From an uncultured Candidatus Saccharibacteria bacterium (GTDB lineage: Bacteria; Patescibacteriota; Saccharimonadia; Saccharimonadales; Saccharimonadaceae): a stretch of 42,850 bases of DNA. The stretch covers positions 1 through 42,850 of the forward strand of contig CAMZIL010000007.1 of the NCBI GenBank assembly GCA_947307225.1, in the 5' to 3' direction. Positions 36,624 to 42,850 of this stretch are shown here, piece by piece. Each line of letters begins with the position of its first letter. The stretch's first letter is position 1. The notes under the pieces are model-generated. The model was not told where the DNA came from. It saw only the letters and a program-made list of their open reading frames with translations, and made no database searches. The translations under genes were made by a program, and so were the position numbers.

Positions 36624-39095
36624 TTAGTTGTATTGTCTTACACGGGTCTCGAACAACACGCTTACAAGATTAGCCTGCGCTCTAAATGTGCGGCACTTTA
36701 TCTTCTCTTGGATTGAGATTGCGCGAATGCGTATGTTCGATATCGTCAATAATGCGATAGATTTTTCTTCATACGTATCTTGGTATGGGAACGGTTCCTC
36801 CGGCGGTTGCTCCAGTTTAATCGTGTCCCAGCAAGGGAATCGGTACCAAGATTCATCGCCTCTAGTCTGGTATAGTTCATTCACGTCTGCCGATAGGCTG
36901 AACCACCACCACCTGTTGGAGTTTGCGATAACTTTGTTGTGCACGCGGTTGACAATCATATTAGCTGCGTTGCCAGGGATGGAGATGTATTTAGTGTGGC
37001 GCTCGAAGTCGATCGGGGAGTCAAGACGACGCCAGCAATCCTGCGCATAAAGTTTCATGATGCACGGGTAATCTGGGTGAATGCCAGTGATATCAAAGTC
37101 GTCGTCGTGGCGCACGTCACAAAACGGGATATTGTCATCTTGGAACCATGGGTACTGTTGATAATTCATATCCTTATCCCAGATAAGACACTTCGGTTTG
37201 CCATCAATCACGTCTGTATAGTTGAAGTAAAGCTTGTTTGCGTACCCCCATAATTTGCGCGGCTTCTTCATATCGACGCGGTCGGTGAGGCTGTCTACGC
37301 TAGACGGGATTTTATTCCACACTGCACCTGAGAACCTGCGAATACCCTCATCTGTGTCGAATGAGTACACGATACCTTGATAGTTCGTAATATCTCCTGC
37401 GCTTTGTACGCCTCCTCCGTCGATATAAGATGTAATCTGTTGCGGGATAGCGTCTTCCATGATGGTGTTTTTGCCATCAGTCGAAAAGAGCGAGAATGAG
37501 TGTTTCGATGCGATTAGCAGGGTATTGCTTTGGTATTCAACGATTGCTGTAACCGTATTAGTGCTCGTAGAGTACGGAGAGTCATTTGGCACATAGAAGC
37601 GGTATGGGTAGCTGTCGTAGTTAGGGCCTTGTGCATCGATGGACGAACATTGGATTAGATTTGGATCATTACGGAACCCGCCGAGGTAGATGCGGTTATT
37701 ATGCTTACAAATGATAGATGCGCCAACTACTGGGCGAGCGTCGCTATATTTGGCGCTGATGCTTGCCTCTGTTGTCTGGCCGGCGGCCACATAAGAAACG
37801 GTGATGGTGCCATCTTCGGCTGGTGAGCCAGTATATGTTATACCGTATGTCGCCAGGCTGACTACGTCGTCCTTGTAGTACCATTGATTGTTCATGTAAA
37901 CGAAATTATAGTCGCCAGATTCGCCGCCAAGGTCGGATGCCTGGAACGTGGCTAAGTCTGGTTCGCCGACTTGGACACTCTCTGCGGCACTACCTGGGAA
38001 GGCATATGAAATCCACACGCCAATCTTAAAGGTTTGGAGAGAAGTGTATCCATCGACATAATATACATTATCGACCGCCTGGACGATATTCACCTCTTTA
38101 GCGCGAGCATCGACATGGAGGTTAGTGTTCTCTACGATTTTATTCATTGCATAGTCGTAGATAACTAGGCGAGCTGAACGTGAATCTTTAATACAGTACA
38201 CATCGTAGCGGTGGCCGTTAAGAGAGATCATTGCGCCGCTATCTTGGTCCTCGTGACGGTTCACTGGGATGGACTCATAGTCGCTATAAATCATACCAAT
38301 TAATGGGCGATTTGGAGCCATCGTATACTCGTACTTTTCCTTGTTCGCCGGTACGTTCTTATCGCCTAGATGATAGACGCAATAATGGTGGTTGCCCTTG
38401 CCGGTTGCTGCGATTTCTATCTTGCGTCCAGTGTTAAACGGGTTGGCAGAACGTTCTTGGTCGACTTCGTCCCATATCTCCATACGTACATACAGTTTTC
38501 CACTAGGGCTTGCGTACTGCTTAATTGGGGTCATAGCATACAGCTCTTTATGTTCGAACATATCCATAGACACGTCGCATAGGTCAACTGCAGTTTCATA
38601 GATAGGGCGTCCGCCATCTGTTGTAGAAATATAAATAGATAAGATACCAGTGCAACCATCCGTATTCTTGATTGAGATCGTATTGCCGACGAGCTTGCCG
38701 TTGTAGGGGAGTTCGAATTTGATTTGTTTGCCCTGCCACATCTCCAGCGTCGCCTCTACATCTTCGTCGGTAAAGTCAACTTTTCTCTCTGGAGCGGCAT
38801 TGATAAGGCGCTTAATGCCCTGAACAGATGCAGAGTTTCCCCGTTGGGTGACGAGATTATCGGAATTATAACGGCCATTAATATAATACGGGCTAGAAAA
38901 AGGAGAAGAGTTAACATCATCAGATACAGTATCAAGGCCGTAATTCGCAGTGAGTGAGAGGCCATCATGGATACGGCGCGAGGTACGCGTCTGCCATTCT
39001 GTGCGTGCGTAAGAGCCAGGATACAGCCTATTATTGGCATAATATGATGGCGGCCAAGATATATTGTGCGATTGGTTTTGCTTCCTAACAGCCAT
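36624..39095 (-). CDS. tail nozzle protein (T7 gp12-like)
   Basis: 823 residues, in the size range of podovirus nozzle/tail tubular B proteins. It is strand-rich throughout with repeated short blocks around Gly/Asn, consistent with a beta-propeller (for example VGASIICKHNNRIYLGGFRNDPNL, YQSNTLLIASKHSFSLFS, NYQGIVYSFDTDEGIRRFSGAVW). The gene lies directly downstream of the adaptor gene, as gp12 does after gp11 in T7-type phages. It would form the distal tail tube and carry fibres. SD TAGGAG lies upstream. Assignment is from layout and size rather than a single motif. Confidence 0.75.
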   Translation of the reverse strand: MAVRKQNQSHNISWPPSYYANNRLYPGSYARTEWQTRTSRRIHDGLSLTANYGLDTVSDDVNSSPFSSPYYINGRYNSDNLVTQRGNSASVQGIKRLINAAPERKVDFTDEDVEATLEMWQGKQIKFELPYNGKLVGNTISIKNTDGCTGILSIYISTTDGGRPIYETAVDLCDVSMDMFEHKELYAMTPIKQYASPSGKLYVRMEIWDEVDQERSANPFNTGRKIEIAATGKGNHHYCVYHLGDKNVPANKEKYEYTMAPNRPLIGMIYSDYESIPVNRHEDQDSGAMISLNGHRYDVYCIKDSRSARLVIYDYAMNKIVENTNLHVDARAKEVNIVQAVDNVYYVDGYTSLQTFKIGVWISYAFPGSAAESVQVGEPDLATFQASDLGGESGDYNFVYMNNQWYYKDDVVSLATYGITYTGSPAEDGTITVSYVAAGQTTEASISAKYSDARPVVGASIICKHNNRIYLGGFRNDPNLIQCSSIDAQGPNYDSYPYRFYVPNDSPYSTSTNTVTAIVEYQSNTLLIASKHSFSLFSTDGKNTIMEDAIPQQITSYIDGGGVQSAGDITNYQGIVYSFDTDEGIRRFSGAVWNKIPSSVDSLTDRVDMKKPRKLWGYANKLYFNYTDVIDGKPKCLIWDKDMNYQQYPWFQDDNIPFCDVRHDDDFDITGIHPDYPCIMKLYAQDCWRRLDSPIDFERHTKYISIPGNAANMIVNRVHNKVIANSNRWWWFSLSADVNELYQTRGDESWYRFPCWDTIKLEQPPEEPFPYQDTYEEKSIALLTISNIRIRAISIQEKIKCRTFRAQANLVSVLFETRVRQYN

Positions 39096-39098
39096 ATA

Positions 39099-39770
39099 CT
39101 ATTCTCCTAAGATTATTGGGCTTGCTACTCCCCACTGTTTGTTAAGGGCTTGTACGGCCTGTGGCAACCATTTATTGTCGAGGTAGTCGTAAATATTGCC
39201 AGCAAAGCTGAAATCTTCTGCCTCCTGGAGCCACACAGTTGAGAGGACCATCATCATTAGGTGCTCTGCGATAGCTGATATTTCAATCTCGTCGTCCATA
39301 CTCGTAACTGGGGCAGGAAAACCGTAGACGATAATATCTACAATGACCGGAATATCTAATGGTCTGTCGAATACGAGCCAAATCTTATCATCCTCCTCCT
39401 CGATAGTATACTGGCAAGGCGTGCCAGGCATCTTCAGCTCTATAAGCCCATTATTGTTGTAGAACTCTTCTACATCCTTGTGACAAATTGTGATCTTACA
39501 TGGTTCACCGCCAGTGGAAGAGTAGAAGTTAATCATTGGGATGTCAATGAGGCGGCGGAATTTGCCGTTTATATTCCACCTATAGTGCCCTTTGGCATCG
39601 AGGTTATATTTGTCGTGCTTGGAGAAAATCTTTCCAAGCTTTGGGACAAGTGGCAGGTCACGGAAACACCAGTTGATGCCCTCGATAATGAAGCTATCTG
39701 GGGTGCTCTCAGTGGTATCTCCGCGCAGGGTCCTAAACTTATCCGCGAATTGCTGCACTGTCATTTTCAT
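39099..39770 (-). CDS. tail adaptor protein (T7 gp11-like)
   Basis: 223 residues: MKMTVQQFADKFRTLRGDTTESTPDSFIIEGINWCFRDLPLVPKL... The helical N-terminus with DSFIIEGINWCFRDL, strands in the middle and a C-terminal helical part (AIAEHLMMMVLSTVWLQEAEDFSFAGNIYDYLDNKWLPQAVQAL) fit adaptors that plug the portal ring and carry the nozzle. It sits just upstream of the nozzle gene. No SD is present; the ATG lies six bases after TATAAT. The start choice is therefore unambiguous in the leaderless model; a second ATG is two codons further on. Confidence 0.7.
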   Translation of the reverse strand: MKMTVQQFADKFRTLRGDTTESTPDSFIIEGINWCFRDLPLVPKLGKIFSKHDKYNLDAKGHYRWNINGKFRRLIDIPMINFYSSTGGEPCKITICHKDVEEFYNNNGLIELKMPGTPCQYTIEEEDDKIWLVFDRPLDIPVIVDIIVYGFPAPVTSMDDEIEISAIAEHLMMMVLSTVWLQEAEDFSFAGNIYDYLDNKWLPQAVQALNKQWGVASPIILGE

Positions 39771-39776
39771 AATTCT

Positions 39777-39782
39777 ATTATA
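39777..39782 (-). promoter_or_regulatory. -10 box for leaderless adaptor mRNA
   Basis: On the - strand TATAAT, AGAATT, ATG: exactly six bases between box and start. The + strand -10 of the ncRNA lies 32 bases away in the opposite direction. Confidence 0.65.
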
Positions 39783-39826
39783 GCTAAGGAATGCGCTAAG
39801 AGAGTTTTTTATGCTATACTGATGGT

Positions 39827-39974
39827 GCAGCTAGGCAAAATAGCTAGCTGCCATGATACGAGATGTTGCCTCTCTTTCTTTTATTTTAGGCTGCGCGGTT
39901 CTCGCTCTAGCGCAGCCCAGCACATCTCGAAACCTCACACAAAAAGCGGCCACTTCCTTTCTGGCCGCTTTTTT
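39827..39974 (+). ncRNA. candidate structured small RNA (about 148 nt)
   Basis: An extended -10 (TATGC-TATACT, box 39815-39820) predicts a start at about 39827, which is exactly the first base of stem 1 (GCAGCTAG 39827-39834 with CTAGCTGC 39844-39851). Stem 2 has outer CGAGATGT (39859-39866) with ACATCTCG (39922-39929) and inner GGCTGCGC (39889-39896) with GCGCAGCC (39910-39917), leaving a pyrimidine-rich single strand at 39867-39888. The RNA ends at the terminator 39941-39974. There is no reading frame with an SD. The 12-base CTTTCTTTTATT in the single strand is identical to the + strand opposite the SD leader of the 245-511 gene, that is, complementary to that mRNA. Function unknown. Confidence 0.6.
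39941..39974. terminator. bidirectional terminator (ncRNA and 39973 gene)
   Basis: AAAAAGCGGCC pairs with GGCCGCTTTTTT, around ACTTCCTTTCT. It overlaps the stop of the leftward gene by two bases and ends the rightward RNA. Confidence 0.9.
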
Positions 39975-40935
39975 ATTCGTCTGCTTCTAACGTCTTCTCC
40001 GCTAAGGCGTAAGATAAACCGACACGTCTGGTCTCCTTTATTCGTTCCCCTAGCGCAGATTCGTCCGAATTAATAAACGAACTATTATGATAATAGGCCT
40101 CATACATGCCTTCGCCGAACCAATGTGGTAGCTGTCTTAGCTCGACTCCAGTTTCATCATGGTAGATGTATTTGTCAGTGAAGAATGTTTGCTCAGCTAC
40201 ATCGAAGTCGTATCCAATATCATCTCCATCCGTAACGATAGCTGGGTGACATGCTACGCCTTCGCAGGCAATATAATCTAATACATCATACTGTATTGGC
40301 ACCCACTCTCCGCGTTGCATAACAGAGAGCGTGTTTTTGTGTTGTGAAATTGACGAATGCCAGAACACATCTGGCTTTTCCTCGGGCTCGAGCAGCCGCG
40401 CCGCCCCCGCGTCGTCCGCCTCCCCGCCACCAGAAGAAGTGAGGATAGTGAAGTAGGAACAATCTCCTGTATCTGGAACTTTCCTATCTGGGTCGGCCGT
40501 CACTACTGCGTCTTCAGCGCAGACTGAGCCACAGCTGATATATTCTAACGAATCGAAGCTAATTGGGACCCATTTATTGCCCTTGAACACTGACAGGTGG
40601 TCTTTGTATTGATTGATAGCGGACACACGCTCGAACTCTAGGTTTTCTTCTGGCTCGAGAAATTCCATCTTATCGGTGTCGTGTTCAAGAGGAGCACCGC
40701 TCAGCGTGGTGTAATATTCGCACTCTTCTATCGTATAACCATCATCATGTTCGTCGTCGGTGACGATGGCTCTATGGCTGGCTATATGATCACACGCGAT
40801 ATAATCCAACACGTCATAACTTATTGGGGTCCAGACGTTCCCCTTGAGCACAGAAAGCTTATCGCGGTGCTGGTTCGCTACACGGTGGCGCGACGCACGG
40901 ATATCCTCCTCTGGCTCAAGGAAAGTCATCTTCAT
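39973..40935 (-). CDS. protein with three tandem ~87-aa repeats (320 aa)
   Basis: Three copies of one unit begin at about residues 5, 92 and 181. Each has the order (F/L)LEPEE, about 20 residues with an N/SQHKxxLSV-like segment, a W-P-I-(S/Q)-(Y/F)-D-x-L-(D/E)-Y-I-(A/S)-C motif (WTPISYDVLDYIAC, WVPISFDSLEYISC, WVPIQYDVLDYIAC), and AxVT(D/A)D; only the last has a unique 65-residue C-terminal extension. Period is 87-89. I know no such domain. The place in the tail cluster suggests a virion surface, fibre or decoration protein. SD AGGAGA lies before the ATG. The terminator follows. The acidic tails would suit surface exposure. Confidence 0.65.
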   Translation of the reverse strand: MKMTFLEPEEDIRASRHRVANQHRDKLSVLKGNVWTPISYDVLDYIACDHIASHRAIVTDDEHDDGYTIEECEYYTTLSGAPLEHDTDKMEFLEPEENLEFERVSAINQYKDHLSVFKGNKWVPISFDSLEYISCGSVCAEDAVVTADPDRKVPDTGDCSYFTILTSSGGGEADDAGAARLLEPEEKPDVFWHSSISQHKNTLSVMQRGEWVPIQYDVLDYIACEGVACHPAIVTDGDDIGYDFDVAEQTFFTDKYIYHDETGVELRQLPHWFGEGMYEAYYHNSSFINSDESALGERIKETRRVGLSYALAEKTLEADE

Positions 40936-40946
40936 CTAATCGTCTC

Positions 40947-41492
40947 CTATAAGTTGATCGATAGTTTGGTACGGGATACTGGGATAAATAACTTTTGCCC
41001 AGTAATGGTTTCATCTGTTACCGGCTCACCGTTCTCGCCTGCGTAATATTGTAGACCCGGGGTGTACTCGTGACCATTTGGTAAGTTCACGAAGCCACAG
41101 TTCTGGACGAGAATCATATTAGCAAGCTCACCAACAGCAAGCATGGCTGTTTGATGTGTCGCGTCAGAATACAACATTGTTGGGGTGTTGGCAATATTTG
41201 CTATATACACAGCACGCACCTGGTTCTCAGGCACAGTGATGGCATCATTATTGGCCTCCAACGCCGTTACGTTATCCATATTAGCGTTAGGGAACAGTTT
41301 CCCACCAGGGATGCGTACAAAACTGCGCACAACGTTACCGGTATTTGGGTCTTCGATGTCGCGCTCCCCTAAGAAGTAGTCGACAACACTGTCGAGCGTA
41401 TCCACTGGGATATCGCCGATATATTGTGTAGCAGGCTTCTTGTTGCAGCAGCATCCATCTGGATGACCCTGATGACCGCAATTACAACTCAT
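40947..41492 (-). CDS. Cys-tagged tail-region protein (181 aa)
   Basis: 181 residues. The first 18 residues hold five Cys and two His (CNCGHQGHPDGCCCNKK), too many for structural chance, then a beta-rich body (IPGGKLFPNANMDNVTALEANNDAITVPENQVRAVYIAN...). Cys-rich N-terminal tags are seen in its neighbour at 41918-42595 too. They may coordinate metal or cross-link subunits. SD AAAGGAG is upstream. It is probably a fibre or tail accessory; the body has no family I recognise. Confidence 0.65.
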   Translation of the reverse strand: MSCNCGHQGHPDGCCCNKKPATQYIGDIPVDTLDSVVDYFLGERDIEDPNTGNVVRSFVRIPGGKLFPNANMDNVTALEANNDAITVPENQVRAVYIANIANTPTMLYSDATHQTAMLAVGELANMILVQNCGFVNLPNGHEYTPGLQYYAGENGEPVTDETITGQKLFIPVSRTKLSINL

Positions 41493-41504
41493 ATCTTTCT
41501 CCTT

Positions 41505-41921
41505 TTAATTATTAATATTATTAATGGCGTCGAGCAGGTTATACAAAACCCACTTGCCGTTGTTATACATTAGTACGTCGCCATTCCTAGGCTGGCGGTC
41601 AATACTGACATCTTTGAGCTTAGAAAGCGAGATGATCCCAGAAAGATCATCGCCGCTGATACAATCTACTGAACCGTGTTCGCCGTCAAATTGAAGAGCG
41701 GTAGGAGTTTCACCCTCGCCGTCTGGCGACAAGTGCATATGTGTCGTCGTCTCGGCCGCCTTGACGGCTGGCGTCAAGTCTACAGTTGTCTCGTCCCAAG
41801 AAGTCGTTAAGGTCAATTCTTCTGGGTGCTGGTCGCCTAAAGATAGCTCATGGAATGCGGATATTGCGCTAGCGTCCATCTTCGGACAACCTTTGCTAAA
41901 ATACTCTTTAATATCCGTCAT
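41505..41921 (-). CDS. tail/fibre-region protein (138 aa)
   Basis: 138 residues: MTDIKEYFSKGCPKMDASAISAFHELSLGDQHPEELTLTTSWDETTVDLTPAVKAAETTTHMHLSPDGEGETPTALQFDGEHGSVDC..., Thr/Asp-rich with strand-like repeats, ending in a segment (GDVLMYNNGKWVLYNLLDAINN) with the GDVLxYNNGKW style common in phage fibre and baseplate-peripheral proteins. It overlaps the upstream gene by four bases (ATGA-like junction) and is likely a tail-tip or fibre subunit. No enzyme motif is visible. Confidence 0.65.
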   Translation of the reverse strand: MTDIKEYFSKGCPKMDASAISAFHELSLGDQHPEELTLTTSWDETTVDLTPAVKAAETTTHMHLSPDGEGETPTALQFDGEHGSVDCISGDDLSGIISLSKLKDVSIDRQPRNGDVLMYNNGKWVLYNLLDAINNINN

Positions 41922-42595
41922 AGTACTTCCTCCTTGATATACACTAACTCATTAGTGTTCGGGTCCACGCACACTTTATAGATGTAGTTTCTACCACCTT
42001 CCGTGACCGTAATCGATTCTTTAGACACCTCTTCCACCTGACGATAGCCCACTTCGTTATCACCTCGCCATTCGAGCAGATAATGCTGGTCGCTATTTGC
42101 CGGTGGCAACAGTGAATAAGGCACGCCATCTTTATCGAAGCCCATAATTGTGCGGAGCGAGTCGGCAGTATTATCTGTGTTGTTCCAGGCGGTCCAGGCG
42201 TTGCTGATGCCTTCGCAGCCCTGCGCGCAGTTGTTGTCTTTGCGATATACGAATAACGAGTTGTTCTGGACACCAGAAATGTCGACATCCCCGAGGTCAG
42301 CTACATGCAGGATTGAACCTAATTCTCTTGCCGATATGGAATCGGTGTGGCGCTCCGCCATATAGCGAAGCACCCTTTTAACCGAATCTGCCGTGATGCG
42401 TGTATCTGTCTGCGTCTGGTAAATCATATTTCCGTAGTCGTACCACGTTGATAAACCATTGATGTTGTAGCGCAAGATAGATACGCTATCTGGCATTTCA
42501 TCTATATCAAGGATAGGCTCGTAACACCCACACTTCTTCTTGCATGGGTCTGCACATGGGTCGCAGCACTGATTACATAAGTTATTACAAGTCAT
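41918..42595 (-). CDS. Cys-tagged fibre-region protein (225 aa)
   Basis: 225 residues. The first 24 residues contain eight Cys in a CxxxC-xx-CC-xx-C-xxx-C pattern (CNNLCNQCCDPCADPC), then a body with YDYGNMIYQTQTDTRITADSVKRVLRYMAERHTDSISARELGSILHVADLGDVDISGVQNNSLFVYRKD. The LxDLGDVDISGVQNNSLFVYR segment resembles the phage-fibre linkers in which LSDVxxxxxxxGQxLxYn recurs. SD GGAGTAAG is upstream. Likely a structural fibre or connector. The tag is shared in type, not sequence, with the 40947-41492 product. Confidence 0.65.
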   Translation of the reverse strand: MTCNNLCNQCCDPCADPCKKKCGCYEPILDIDEMPDSVSILRYNINGLSTWYDYGNMIYQTQTDTRITADSVKRVLRYMAERHTDSISARELGSILHVADLGDVDISGVQNNSLFVYRKDNNCAQGCEGISNAWTAWNNTDNTADSLRTIMGFDKDGVPYSLLPPANSDQHYLLEWRGDNEVGYRQVEEVSKESITVTEGGRNYIYKVCVDPNTNELVYIKEEVL

Positions 42596-42604
42596 CTCTT
42601 ACTC

Positions 42605-42850
42605 CTATATTTGTTGAAACGCTGTTGGGATAAACGTGCAACGAACAGCATGGACGCGCCATTGGCCAGCATTGCCTGATCCTAATAACACACGAGCATG
42701 CAGCTTAGCGGTTCGACCTTTAGGTACAATGATTGTACGGGTTGCACTTTCTGACACCGAAGAGTCGGCAGCGGCGAAGTCCCAGCAGCTGTGCGTTGAG
42801 GAAGTAATCTCATAGGTGTTGCCGCCAGAGATATCGCCATCGTGCCAGTT
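42605..42850 (-). CDS. tail-region protein, C-terminal 81 residues visible
   Basis: The frame is open from the window edge to TAG at 42605-42607. It reads NWHDGDISGGNTYEITSS, then THSCWDFAAADSSVSESATR and TIIVPKGRTAKLHARVLLGSGNAGQW, ending RVHAVRCTFIPTAFQQI. Strand-rich with a Ser/Ala-rich turn; probably a virion fibre or receptor-binding protein by its position upstream of the Cys-tagged genes. The N-terminus is beyond the window. Confidence 0.6.
   Translation of the reverse strand, partial: NWHDGDISGGNTYEITSSTHSCWDFAAADSSVSESATRTIIVPKGRTAKLHARVLLGSGNAGQWRVHAVRCTFIPTAFQQI

Noticed and set aside
1-42850. Alternative genetic code (TGA read as Trp/Gly)
   Set aside because: Several genes end with TGA followed by coupled starts (for example 16295-16297 and 4637-4639), so TGA is a stop.
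1-42850. Integrase, repressor or attachment site
   Set aside because: No tyrosine or serine recombinase, no lysogeny repressor and no att-like repeat was seen; absence is limited to this window.

Overview
The window is most of a double-stranded DNA phage genome of podovirus (short-tailed) type. It has a portal, a two-domain large terminase, an Ala/Pro-rich scaffold-like protein next to the major capsid protein, a very large internal (ejected) virion protein, and a T7-like adaptor (gp11-like) and nozzle (gp12-like) pair. There is no tape measure, tail sheath or tail tube. I see no integrase, excisionase or repressor, so a lytic phage is likely, although both ends of the window are cut. TGA is used as a stop (for example at 16295-16297 and 25165-25167), so the code is standard. 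The host is not identifiable from sequence. The SD leaders, the TATAAT promoters, the amidase/holin pair and an unusual set of promoters placed for leaderless mRNAs suggest a bacterium that tolerates leaderless translation. Actinobacteria or a Saccharibacteria-like host are guesses only.

Layout. (1) 1-5.9 kb, leftward: recombination/replication accessory genes (SSB-like DUF669 protein, Sak4-like AAA ATPase, SNF2-type helicase, zinc-finger protein) plus many small unknowns, read from a consensus promoter at 5941-5969. (2) 6.4-11.4 kb, leftward: an operon built around a MoxR-type AAA+ ATPase, an unknown 356-aa protein and a metallopeptidase/VWA protein, with small unknown genes upstream, a promoter at 11470-11498 and a terminator at 6335-6383. 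(3) 11.9-12.3 kb: one more leftward gene, then a 630-bp control region (12330-12965) separating the leftward and rightward arms. (4) 13-16.6 kb, rightward: SF3 primase-helicase, VRR-NUC nuclease, MazG-like pyrophosphohydrolase and small genes. (5) 16.6-35.8 kb, rightward: terminase, portal, scaffold, capsid, lysis cassette (amidase, holin) and internal virion proteins. (6) 35.8-42.85 kb, leftward: an internal-protein-like gene, nozzle, adaptor, a triplicated-repeat protein and Cys-tagged putative tail/fibre proteins, continuing off the window.

The most unusual signals are not protein families. The left arm carries a strongly strand-biased pentamer (TCGCT on +, AGCGA in the mRNA sense). It rises from about 1 per 100 bp or less near 4 kb to about 5 per 100 bp at 11.5-11.9 kb and stops abruptly at 12,491, in genes and gaps alike. 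A set of late genes starts exactly six bases after a -10 box (leaderless design). An intergenic unit at 39815-39974 has a promoter, three clean stem structures and a terminator, and looks like an undescribed structured small RNA; a smaller analogue sits at 36555-36622. Structured elements also lie at 547-724, 22535-22678 and 26601-26738.
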